Source: Dipylidium caninum
Taxonomy: Eukaryota; Platyhelminthes; Cestoda; Cyclophyllidea; Dipylidiidae
Assembly: GCA_017562135.1 (NCBI GenBank)
Contig: QEYB01000211.1
Location: 28,501-92,500 of the forward strand
DNA: 64,000 bases
Direction of reading: 5' to 3'
Shown one piece after another: positions 48,801 to 59,280 of the stretch. The notes under the pieces were generated by a model. The model was not told the origin of the DNA. It did not search any database and saw only the letters and a list, made by a program, of their open reading frames with translations. The stretch's first letter is position 1. Each line of letters begins with the position of its first letter. Made by a program: the position numbers and the translations under genes.

Positions 48801-50515
48801 TATCCCATGGTCCTTTTTCTTCTTTCCCCTAAACTGCCTCACCTCCAAGCGCCTCCTCTACAGGGACAGTTATTATTTATCGCGGAAGGTGTATGAGGAG
48901 GAAATCGTATCATCTCAGCTCACTAGGAAAAGCACAAATTCGATGATAGTCACTCTCGATGTTTGCGGCCGCCGATTCCACGGGTGAGAATTTCTTCTTC
49001 TCTCCTCCCGTCAATTTACTCACTTGCAGCCATTACGCCCAATCGTGTGGTCTCGGTTTCGGCTTCACCTCTTGGTCATGCCGAGCGTGATTCAGGATTG
49101 CCTGTTTGACCGGTGACATGAGTGCAGTTATTTGCCACCACCACTTGTGGGCCCAATCTCGCGTGAAATCGACTTCGGGTGTGGCGGTCAATTCCCCTTT
49201 TATTGGAGCTGTGAGGCCGCCGCAACATCCGGCAAGCTAACGGCGCTATCTACCATGCTGCGGACTATGAAAATGACTCTGTGCGTGGAAAGTATAGCAC
49301 CCTCATTGTGACGCCAGAAAGATCTCCTACTGGTAAACAGAGAAACATCGTTTTTCCCTGGTCAAATTTACTCGCGAACAGGGATGGCAGTTGACAGACG
49401 CTCCGCGGTGCGCGAAGCGCGGAACAGAATTATATATGGTGGAGAGGCCTCGATTAGTCCGCCTTCGGTCCTCATAACTTTCACAGATTCGCGTTGCAAA
49501 TTCTCACACTTTTGTACCTTTTCAGGGGCATAAAGTTAGGGATCTGCGAGTTGGAAATCCTCTTTAGTTGCTGATCCCAAGGTCCACTCGTATCCCCTCG
49601 TCGTCTTCTTCTTCTTCTTCTTCCTCCTCTTCTTCTCCCTCATCCTCCTCCTCATCATAATCATCATCTGCCTCATTGTCTTCCTCTTTCGCCACTTCGT
49701 GTAGCGCGAGGGTCAGAAGACGGAGAAGAGATGGGGGGGGGAATGATTATCCTCGAGTCTGGGGAAGACAATCGCAAATTAAGACACCTCCTAGAATTAC
49801 ACTAGTGGAACTTCATGGATATTCGAACATCCTGAGAAAGGTCCTAAGATTCGGTCACTTAATGAAGTGGCCTAAATCACACGAATTTGCCCCGACTGCG
49901 ACTTTTTTGTACGTACAATTTACCAATCAGACGGCAATACTTTCACGATTGTAACGCCCTGTTCCTATCTTGACCCAACCGAGGAGTTGTTACAATGCGG
50001 CACAAGCCGGTGGCCGGCTATATGTCATCCACGTAGGCAATAATTCCACACCATATTCAGAAGTTTGTTCCATTTTAATCGACCAACCTGCCTACTGAAA
50101 TATTCAATAAGGTAGGGCGTACACAGACAAGACAGATTCGGTAGCCGGCATAATTTGCAGTGACGGTGTTATAGCGATTGACGTTCAATGAAAGCGATGA
50201 GGCAGTTTTACTCGCTATTTTGGCAACTGCCATTAGTGCGCTCATGTAATAGTTTAAATAAGAAATGTTGATAATGTCGGGATATCAATGATAGTGACTT
50301 CATGTAGTCCATCAGCGTGTCGCTCTTATTGTGTTCCAGAAGAACATACTCTTTTGTTCCCATTCCTTTTTCCATATGGTCGTCGAGAGAGCGAAGGGAA
50401 CCACGCAAATATTCATTTCTCACGGCGTCGCAGGGTCTTCGTCCAGTGTTGTCAGCGTTGAATAATAGTGGAAGGGTCAAGCTGGATTTTTTATAAGGTT
50501 TCTACTGCACGTCGA
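45854..50515. other. Spacer of the inverted repeat, left part
   Basis: Single-copy relative to the arms, except 45,880-46,110, which has a diverged match at 14.27-14.54 kb. No gene I can assert. A minus frame at 48,193-48,582 contains LNDGGEIYCVPNN, an Ig strand-F-like pattern, shortly before a GTAATT donor-like site, but it lacks the rest of the domain. A poly-acidic tract lies at 49,564-49,720. Confidence 0.5.
49564..49720 (-). repeat. GAA/GAG-rich tract, possible acidic C-terminus
   Basis: On the plus strand a TTC/TCC-rich tract (49,600-49,675). On the minus strand it is open and reads KEEDNEADDDYDEEEDEG, then a run of about ten Glu, DDEGIRVDLGISN and TAA at 49,566-49,564. An acidic protein tail is possible, with an acceptor-like CGAAG at about 49,700, but a simple repeat that happens to be open is the more cautious reading. 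Confidence 0.45.
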
Positions 50516-51071
50516 CAGCACAGTGTCGCGCTACACTGCTGCGCCTACCACGTTAACTTGCGGAAGGATGCACCTGCCAGCGATGGAAACTCATACGGCA
50601 GGAAAATGTGCTGAACAGGCGCTTACTCGGCCCCTAGTCACAAAGTGAGGCGACGGAACGTAAAATTTGAATCTGCTTGGTTTTGTCCCCATTTAGCGTT
50701 GAGTAACCAGTCGGGATTTTTCGTGGCATTTAGTGACCGTTTTAAGCTACTCAATTCCTATTAAGTCTCACAAAACTAGAAAATAACTGAGTCGAGTTAG
50801 TGCTGGAGAAGAGAATCTATTCTTGGAGAGGGATGTAATGTCAGATATTGGAAATAAAGTTATTAGTTTTCAACCCAAATCCGTGGCATACAGTTCTGCA
50901 AATCTCGATAGAACCTTGAAGTCGTGAGAAATAGGTGTCCTAAAAGACAAGAATGGCCACAATGGAATAATATTAAACATTTCGGTCTTTCGTGCGACAA
51001 ATAATTAGTGAATAGCCCCTCAAAGCTCTATTCGAATGAAGGGAGACGAACTTCGAGAGCCAAACTCCTCC
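50516..51071 (+). repeat. Upstream region of the peptide gene, copy 1 of a tandem duplication
   Basis: From GTGTCGCGCTACACTG near 50,521 this region matches 51,593 onwards (CCGCGCTACACTGATGCGCC). It then shares AACAGGCGCTTA/ATCAGGCGCTTA, TCACAAAGTGAGG, GAGAGAATCT and GACAAGAATGGCC/GACAAGAATGACC in the same order. Identity is about 65-70%. This copy leads into the living gene. Confidence 0.75.
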
Positions 51072-51116
51072 TCCAATCTGATTGGCGGTTGAATCGCCCA
51101 AAGCAGAGTATAAAAG
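51072..51116 (+). promoter_or_regulatory. Promoter of the secreted peptide gene
   Basis: CCAAT at 51,072-51,076, an inverted CCAAT (ATTGG) at 51,081-51,085 and a perfect TATAAAAG at 51,109-51,116. The TATA box lies 40 bases before the ATG, so transcription should start about 51,140 and leave a leader of only 15-20 bases. Such a compact promoter suggests strong or stage-specific expression. Confidence 0.8.
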
Positions 51117-51155
51117 AGGGAAGAGGCGTGATTCCCTCATACCACTCACACCAAA

Positions 51156-51365
51156 ATGCAGCCCTTCGGCCTTCTCATCTGCTTCGCTGTGGTCATGGTG
51201 GTTCAGGAGGCCTTGACGCCGGTGGCTCAAGCGGCTCACCCCGAGTGCAAGGATTTGGAGATGGACATGCTTTCGGCCATGAACAAGTACCACAGATTTA
51301 GAAAGATCTGTGCCGACAGCCCTCTGTTGGAGCAAATTACCGAGCTGTTGAAGGAGCTCCAATGA
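51156..51365 (+). CDS. Small secreted peptide, cestode antigen B / 8 kDa-like
   Basis: A 69-residue single-exon gene. Residues 1-26 form a signal peptide with a hydrophobic core (GLLICFAVVMVV) and a likely cut after AQA. The mature chain of about 43 residues has two cysteines (31 and 52), a short helix with NKYHRF, and ends DSPLLEQITELLKELQ. The cestode antigen B / hydrophobic-ligand-binding 8 kDa proteins have the same plan: a signal peptide, a short helical chain, an R-F aromatic region and then a DPLG-Q--LLKEL pattern. This one is shorter (family usually about 80-90 residues), has no intron and has PLL in place of PLG. If right, it is secreted, binds lipid and faces the host. The ATG is fixed by the TATA spacing, and AATAAA follows 64 bases after the stop. 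Family assignment is by eye; that it is a real gene is much surer. Confidence 0.8.
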   Translation: MQPFGLLICFAVVMVVQEALTPVAQAAHPECKDLEMDMLSAMNKYHRFRKICADSPLLEQITELLKELQ

Positions 51366-51429
51366 AGTCGTGCACCCTTCCGCTTCAATCGGGGATAGAT
51401 TACGGCACGTAGGTTTCAAGGCTATGGCC

Positions 51430-51435
51430 AATAAA
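51430..51435 (+). terminator. Polyadenylation signal of the peptide gene
   Basis: AATAAA 64 bases after the stop codon, followed by a T/G-rich stretch (TTGTTTGCT). This gives an expected mRNA of about 310-320 bases plus tail. Confidence 0.75.
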
Positions 51436-51748
51436 TTGTTTGCTCTCAAGCTGGCCATCTGTGTCAAAATGGCGGGAAATGGGGATTTTTGGCCTTGGTT
51501 GAGTAGGGGCGGTGGACGACCGGGATCGTAACGGTCGACGTGCTTGCTATGCGCTCGTTTTTATCTGACGTATCTACTGTGTGTAAAAGCTTGCCGCGCT
51601 ACACTGATGCGCCTCCTACGCCAATTTGTAAAAGACGCGCCTGACAGCGGTGCAAACTAATGGAGCACGAAAATCTACTGATCAGGCGCTTAATCGGACC
51701 CTCATCACAAAGTGAGGTGGTGAGGTGGTGACACAATTCTTTGCTAAC

Positions 51749-52018
51749 ATTTAATGCCCCAGTAAAACTAACACCAAGCAATTTATGCCACTCCTTTCGT
51801 ATTTAGCAAATTCATGGAGCACCACAATCTATAGAGTAGGCGTTTTATCAGTCCCTCGACACAAAGTAAGGCGACAGTAAGTACAATACGAATCCGCTTG
51901 ATCGTAATCCCTTGGGCGGTGGGGAACCGTTCGTGACGGTGGTAAAATTTTCCTCTGCATTTAATGCTTCAGTCAAACTAACACCAAACATTTTATGCTA
52001 CTCCTTTCGTATTCAGCA
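51749..52018 (+). repeat. Tandem pair, period about 209 bp
   Basis: CATTTAATGC, ACTAACACCAA, TTTATGC and ACTCCTTTCGTATT recur in order at 51,749-51,809 and 51,958-52,018 with few differences. Confidence 0.8.
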
Positions 52019-52378
52019 GCACAAATTGGAAAACAAGTTTGTTGAGTTTATACTGGCGGAGAGAATCTCCCCTTGCGAAAGGAGTTAATGTGTAATTGAA
52101 AATAGTCATTGGCTTTTTTACCAAAACCATTGAAAGACAGTCCCGAAAACCTCATTAGAGCTTCAATATGGTGAGAATTTGGTGTGCCATAGGACAAGAA
52201 TGACCCCAAAGCCCTAACTGAAAGATTTTTTATTGAGTAAGCATTAGATGTTTCGGTTTTTCAACTGGCAATTAATTAGTAAATACTAGTAAAAAGCATT
52301 AAGGGAGTGAATTGACACCAGCCTCGAGAATGCAGCACCACCCCTCATTTGATTTGCCATTGGACATCCACAGTCCGG

Positions 52379-52386
52379 TATAAAAG
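52379..52386 (+). promoter_or_regulatory. Orphan TATA box
   Basis: TATAAAAG in the place equivalent to the gene's own box at 51,109. It is followed by GAAGAGGAGAGG, as copy 1 has AGGGAAGAGG, but then no ATG with a signal peptide follows. The sequence diverges after about 52,400. Either the second gene was deleted or only its promoter was duplicated. Confidence 0.6.
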
Positions 52387-52400
52387 GAAGAGGAGAGGTG

Positions 52401-53906
52401 TCAGTATCATAATTAGAATTTATTTGGCTTTACATTCTTAACATCCGCCCTCATTTACTTGTCAACCCGGTAGGAAGGACTGTGCAAGCACGCACACGTG
52501 CTGTACACGTAAATTCAGTTTGCTCTACTACGGTTACGCATGTGGGCGTGTGTTTGTGTACACCCACTAAAACAATTACATCTTTGTTGAGCGAAAAAAA
52601 TAACCGCCTAATCATGGTGGTTCTTGGTGAGCCAAGGGTTTCCTCACCACTCGCGTGTGCTATCAATTAGACGCGGGGGCAGCAGCAATCGACCGAGTTA
52701 GCGAAACTCCTTGGATGGATCTCATCTTCAGGCAATTCACACTACGAAGGCCACCGCCTTCAACCTGAGCTCGGCCGGCGAGGCAGTTGGCGTTGTTTAC
52801 AGAGTGGGAGACTACACCCGTCAGCTCACCTCGCATGCATTAGAAGACGCACAACGGGGCACTTCACATGCGCCTAACGATCCGTTTACTGGGTGCCGGA
52901 GAATTTGTGGTGTGATCAGTTGAAACTGTTGGAATCGCAGGAAGGCAAGAGGGGACCGCCGGACCGTTGGACAAGCGATAAGACTGTTTTAAAATTTGAT
53001 GGAGATGTCACTACTAAACTAAACACTCAAGACGTCGTTCGGCGTCATTATGCGGCAAATTTGGTGTCTAAACGGCAGCGTTTGTGTATGGTGAAACAGA
53101 TTACACTGTCGTCGGCCTCAAATGCTCTTTCTCCTCCTACTCCTTCTCCTTTTCGTCGTCACCAGTACGGGTCGGTGAACGTCACGATTTATCCATCTAA
53201 GTTCCATTTAAACGTTGCCTTAACAAAATCACCTGCTTCATGGTTTCCAACGTCATGTCTCCTCTTCTCAAAACAGAAGAGTTTGATTGACTCTTGCCTA
53301 CACCACATCAAGACTATGAAGCCCCAGGTGTGAATAAGTATTTCAGCCACATAGATGACTGGTATCCATTTAGTGTAGACCAAGAAAAGCTACAACAGTA
53401 TAACTTGATGCCATAGAGGCTAACAAACGCTTTCCGTCAAGTTGTTAATTGAAATGACAACAACAACAGGAATACATCTCCTAACGATCCTAACTTCATG
53501 ACATAACCACTTCTAAATGTAGAATCTATGCCTTCAGCCTAGCATATTGACAAACATTGCTTCTACATTGATGACATATAGATAAAACGCGATTGAAATC
53601 AGGGGGAGACTATTGAGAAATAAGCAACACACAGAACGCTAACCAACAAGGAAATTCAACCAATGAAGTGAATCAAACACGATTGAAGCGACACAGGCAA
53701 CACATACAAAGTACAAAAAGGAAAGTGTTCGTGGGGGAATATACTCCTCAAAGGTTAAAAGTAAGGCTATAACATAACCTTTTCAATACATTGCTTTCCA
53801 CAATCATCCCCCAACTCTTATTACCTGGTGTAGGCCTTCAGCGCCTTCCTTCCTCGCTGGTCGCCGCTTATACTAAATTGCTCGCGTCTCGTTTAAATAG
53901 TGCCTG
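52401..53906. other. Spacer of the inverted repeat, right part
   Basis: Plus-strand frames at 52,711-52,923 and 52,893-53,333 (146 codons) have no recognisable family. The second has a low-complexity serine/proline centre. No splice context, RNA gene or element seen. AT-richer towards 53.4-53.8 kb. Confidence 0.45.
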
Positions 53907-54078
53907 GTGATAAGTGATTGGTGAGGTGGACACATAGAAAACCATGGTTCACCGATGTATTAACATTTGATGAGTTACTGAGTGCGCCCAACTCGAATGT
54001 GCCATCCTCGACTTGATACAAGATAATGGCTCAAAGTAGGAGTTTGAGGATAACCAGAAGCGTTGATAGGAGAAAGAA

Positions 54079-54117
54079 GAAGAAGAAGGAGGAGGAGGAG
54101 GAGGAGGAGGAGGAAGA
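54079..54117 (+). repeat. (GGA)n microsatellite, right arm
   Basis: Mirror of the CCT run in the left arm, with AAG units at its start. The repeat number differs slightly between the arms, as seen in the poly-leucine/glutamate lengths. Confidence 0.85.
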
Positions 54118-57100
54118 GCAGAGAAGGACTGTAACAATGCGGACGAGGGGGATTTGTGGGCCAAAGAAAAGAAGAGACAAAGGGAAGGGAAGGGATGGGA
54201 AGGGAAGGGAAGAATGGAGGAATGAAGGCGACTAGAGGGGAAGGAAACCGTCTATTCACTCTCACCTGATTGATATCGAGGGCGAGTAATGATGTGGGTA
54301 GGCGGCCTCTGAAGCAGCAGAGAAGTGCGCTTTGAACAAAAGGTATTGGGGGCGAGAGAATGGGCTAATGGTGAGTGGGAGAGAGAAGTGAATTGGGCTT
54401 CGTTGATCTGTGGATACATAACAGTGGTAGCTAAATGTGTGACGAGACTGAGAGCAACCAAATTGATAGACAAAGGTTGGATTAGACTGCGTGAAGATAT
54501 TGGCGGATGCAGAAACAAAGCAGAAGCAGAAGCAGAACCGTGGGTTGACCGCCGAGGCAGAAGGCGAAAGCGAAAGCGAAGGCAAGGTGAAGGTGAAGGT
54601 GAAGGCGTTTCAATGAACGAGTCGTCAGTTCAGGTAACTGGTTAGACTACTGTGCTTGCCAAGTGGCGACCTCTTCACATAGGTTGAATTCAGCCACAAG
54701 GGCCAAAACGGCGCCCATTTCCGCACGAGAGTATGGCCTGCGCGGCTGCCTGAAGCAGCCACGACGTACTTGGGTGCATGGTGCTTTACTTTATCCCTGA
54801 CAACTGCCTGAATGCGCCCACTCACGAAGTGCTGCCAACCATGGCATGAAGAATTACTGACGCGGCCATAATCGATTGTGAGCTGCGGTATCGATTGGAT
54901 TTTGAATTTGTTGACGCCTTTCCTCGTGCAGAAAGTCACTTTGCGAACTTGACGTTTGCTCTCCACTGCTTGATTGCTTGCTTGCGAACCGAATGAAGGG
55001 CGGTAGGAATTGTTTCGTCGCATTTGCCTTCGGGAGAATGCGGCGCCATTCTGAGGCACTTCGGAGTCAAGCGGAGTCTACGAAAGTGGACTGCGCAAGT
55101 GGACGGCAGGTGGATGGTTGCACTTTTTTCGGTAAACTTGCTCCGATTACTAATTTATTGTCGAGCCTTATCTCGTTCTCCTGTCTCGTGGCTACTGTAG
55201 TGAAGAGTCAGTCATCCAGACAGACGCGCTTATCTCCAGCGTCGGGATCTGAGTCACTAAACTTGCTGGCAATCGGCCGAGAACCAACTCGTAAATGCAC
55301 AAACGTTGCCGGGGATGCGTCTTTTTCTCAGTAGTGGAATCACCGCTCACAGCGTGTGCTTAGACATTGCCGAGGACGTTCATGGATCTGCATTCTAGCA
55401 GCCCGATTTGCTTTGATTCCTGGACGGATGGTCTGTTGCGGTGTTGGTCACTTGGCGTGTTGGGCTACTCATCAACTATGGTTTCTGTATATTCGCGAAG
55501 AGAATAGTCGTTCTCCATTCTTCTTACAGAAAACCACCATCTTTGACGGTCGTTAATTTTGGAGAAATTTAAATTCTAGCCGACGACGGTCTTTACTCAA
55601 GATGTATCCAACAACAAGCATTCACATTCGTCCGCTCCTTTATCCACTGTTAACAATATGCAAACAAGCAATGCCTTTCCCCTCACCTTGCATGTGTTCA
55701 CCTGCGCCCTTCAAAGCTCTACAAACGTCATTTTCTCGTCCATTTCCCCGACTCCTCGGCTCCTCGACCTCCGGTTCTCTTTCCCCTCCGCCCGAAATCT
55801 AATCGATTTATACCATCTACTCACGCCATCTGCGTCTTCCTCCAAGAGCAACAAAATGCGTCCGTGAATCTTCTTTTCCACTACCAAACAGGAAAGGTTA
55901 TTGGGCTTCAATGCCCTGGAACTTGACATTAACTCCCTCCAATGCTTGAAAACGATGTACACTGGTCTCTCACAGATGTCCTTATAGATGGTTTCGTTGA
56001 CAGCGTCTCCTCACGGTTGGCAACTATGCAGAGAAGAGGCCTCACTTTTAGTCAAAGATCACTCAAAAATAATCGTGCCACACTACTGACTGGAGGAGGA
56101 CTACTTTGATTATAAGACTAAGCAAGTGAACACTCACGGATTCGTTTGAGTGCTTTTTCTAGGGGCTCAGAGTCATCTCCTTCAGGCTCATCTTCCCATA
56201 AAAATATCCATCAACCATTGTCATATGGGCCTGTGGGTGGTTTTGCCGGCGGCGTCTCTTCCCCGACACGCGTTTTGTTGGCAAATATGCAGAGAAGACA
56301 TATCGTCTTCAGTCAAAGATCACTCAAAAACCAATGCACCACACTCCTCGGAAGGACTACGTAAATCTTAAAACGAAGTGAAAACTGACGGATACGTTTG
56401 AGTGCTTCTTCAGCGGACTCGGAGTAATCTTCCTCAAAATCCTATTCTTATAGCAATGTCCCAAATGTAATGCGTCCTTTCCTTCTGCTTCTGATTCCCT
56501 TGATTACGTGGATTCAGTTCCCTTTTCTGTTTCACATTCTGCCTCCGACAAAGATTATTGCGTGCTTATTTCCCTTCCGCCTCTTCCTCTCTCTCATTTG
56601 TCTTCCTCCCTCTCCGTCCAACTCCTCGTACCCGTCCCTACCTCCGCTTCCACATCTGAAGCCACCTCCTCTTCTGACTATCCCTCACTTCCATTTCCAA
56701 TTCCGTTTCCTTTTCGATACCATCCGAGATGTGATCCCACCTCTTGTCCATTCGCGCTTGCTCTTTTGCGGTTGCTGCTGTAAAGACTGGGATAATAAAG
56801 GAGGTAAAGTAAATAATTTCATTTCACTCCTCATAACCGCTCGTGTGGCGGTTTGTGTGTGTATGTGTGTGATTATATCTTCGTTTGGCCGAGGTCTTAG
56901 CGATGATTGGACATTGGACAAGGACGCCAATCAGTTCACCTCGGGTGACGGATATCAAGCCTATCCATTACGTCTGTTAAGGTAAGACAAATGCGAGGGA
57001 AGAACCTTGAGACTAAAATGCAGCTTGCATCCTACAAGCCTACTCCCTCTTTAGTGCTCTCGTCCCATTCCATGCCCTTGCCTGCCTGTCCCTTTTAATA

Positions 57101-59144
57101 GGGAGAAGTGTGTCCTCCCCGAACACAACGACGACCACGACTTTTATCGCCTTACTGACAAAGGCAATCAGGTGGGATTGGTACTAAGACTAAATGAAGG
57201 TATGCGGACGCACGCCTCACTTTCTTCCGCATTAAGTTGGTGCTGCAGTAGAATTTGCTTCTGCGCCGTGGAGGGTTCAATAGCAGAATTCACGCATTTA
57301 GGACGAGTAAGCACAACCATGCAAACGAGTTGGAAGGGGGGATTGTGAGGAATGCTAAGAGCAATTGCACATCAACTCGTAGCCACGTGTAAGCAGTTAA
57401 CGTGGCGAGAAGTCGGCAGTTGAGATATGCACCGAGGCTATTTGAAAATGCGAACACATTGAGGAAGCTATTGATGCCACGTGATTCTCGGCGGACACCA
57501 TTGCCATTGCGCGGGTCACGATGTGGGCAAATAGTTTCACTTGTCAGAGCTGCCTTCTGGACAGCTGAGAGGGGAGAGCACTAGGGAGGGAGGGAGATGG
57601 GCGATGACAATATAATAATGATTTTTCCTGCAAGCCAAATAGCAGAGGGAAGGAGAGGTTTTTAGGGTAAAATAATTAAAAATTGGCCGGTTTCCTCACC
57701 ACTTGATTGGGCTATGTTGGGGTATCTGGGAAATAGTGTTCACAATTTTTCAGTCTGCTGCTGTGATTGCTCTTTTGCTGGAATACGCTGAAATGGACGC
57801 CTTTCCTGGTAATGGTGTTGGTGTAAGTGCAGCAGAGAATTTACCAACAACTAGAGACACCATTTGTATGTAAATAGCACCACCGATCTCATCGCCGCAG
57901 AACTGTGGCCTGAGAAGGGGTAAGTAGATTGTAGCCGGACAGCTTGCCCGAGAGACACCGTATGGAGAGCGCGAAGGTCCAGTCAAGTGGAGTTTCTTCG
58001 TCCCAGCTACACCACTCACCAAGAACTCGTCAACTATTTTTCAGGCTGACGTCGTTCATTATGGGTTCTCATAAAGAGAAATACTTCAAATTGCCGTAAG
58101 CTCGAGCCCTTTATCTGGAGAACGTTAAATTGCCAGCTCATAGGAGTGGCATTTTAACCAAAGCGGGAAGACCATTGCAGGGTAAAGAAATGGTCATTCA
58201 TAACACACACCAATCGGCAAAGCTAGAAGAAAATTCTCTCACTCTGCGCTTTGGCACTGAGTACAATTGCCTTGATGTAGAAAAGCCCTGTCTAGTTGAT
58301 CCAACATTCCAATTTTCTGCTGTCCGGATAAAAGTGGACATTGCGATTCCGCTCGATCATACCCCAAGGTTCGCCTTCATCAATGTACCATTTCGAACAA
58401 TTGACCCAACTCGCTTGCATTCCCGACACTTCGCTTTCTTTTCCCATATCCCTTTCTCCAACTCGAGCACAAACTCGCTAATGCGATTAGATCCGCACTC
58501 CCACTACGTAGCTCGATCACACGCTGCCTATGTAGTAAGTTGCCAAGTACACAGACCACTTTTACTCATGACGAACAAAACCGCTTTTCGTAGACGAGTC
58601 AGGTGCGGGATTGTGAGTTCGTTGCCGAAACCTACGTGCTATCACCATGAGCACGATGAGTACAGTACACGCACGAGTGAACCAAATCACGTCAACATCT
58701 GTAAAAACTTCCAGCAATGAGAGCTCCTATTTGGTTAGCTTGGGGCGATGTCATATATGCGGTTAGTCAACTCGCCTTGCACAAATTCATGGCTGTGAGG
58801 CGACCTCATTCTCCATGTAGGCTGCCTCGTCGACTTCGTTGCCACTCAACAAACGAGATTTTACCACTTGAAAGGGGGTGATAAAGTGCTAGGCGAAGTG
58901 AAGAGGAGACCGTTGATGAGGTGTGAGAGGAGGCGTCAGGAGACCTGGCAATGGTAATGGTAATGGATTTCCGTCTTCTTCACTGCAGTCGGTGATCAAA
59001 CGAATCCGCTAAACTAGACAGCTAAATCAGTGCCTAGGAGGTTGTTGAGTAATGAGCGCTCCGCCATTTGTGCATAGCATAAAGCGCATTACCCGAAAGA
59101 TATCCTTTTAAGCCCATGCGAACAATTCAACCTTGTCCATAAAA

Positions 59145-59280
59145 ATGGCAGGCAACAAAACGGCATGGCCGAGGAAGACAGGCGTGTGCTAGATGCGTTT
59201 ATGGCTAGAGTAGGTGATTTATGGAAATGTCAGGTTGACCGCGTACAGTAAAATACGTGATCAGGAAAATTATATAATGC
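59145..59280 (+). pseudogene. Broken right-arm copy of the 41-codon frame
   Basis: Begins ATGGCAGGCAACAAAACG as in the left arm, then reads GGCATGGCC where the left has CCTACC-like bases, a net change of two bases that shifts the frame. A second change (CGCGTACAGT for CGTACA) lies near the end. Confidence 0.6.

Larger units (their letters stand above)
51593..52400 (+). repeat. Upstream region of the peptide gene, copy 2 (orphan)
   Basis: A second copy of the 50.52-51.15 kb upstream region, complete down to the TATA box, but with no coding sequence after it. It is longer than copy 1 because of an internal 209-bp tandem duplication. The tandem period between the two upstream regions is about 1.07 kb near the start and 1.27 kb at the TATA boxes. 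Confidence 0.75.

Noticed and set aside
45854..53906. The palindrome as a simple fold-back sequencing artefact
   Set aside because: A read that turns back on itself gives a spacer near zero and no independent substitutions. Here the spacer is 8 kb of unique DNA and the arms show base changes on both sides. An assembly join of two separate loci remains possible.
56470..56985. 171-codon frame in the right arm
   Set aside because: The left-arm equivalent is broken into several frames by small indels, the old copy at 12.5-13.0 kb is broken too, and the composition is pyrimidine-rich low complexity.
58130..58720. 196-codon plus-strand frame in the right arm
   Set aside because: The left arm does not keep the frame as one piece (it is split around 41,184-41,637), and no domain or splice context is visible.
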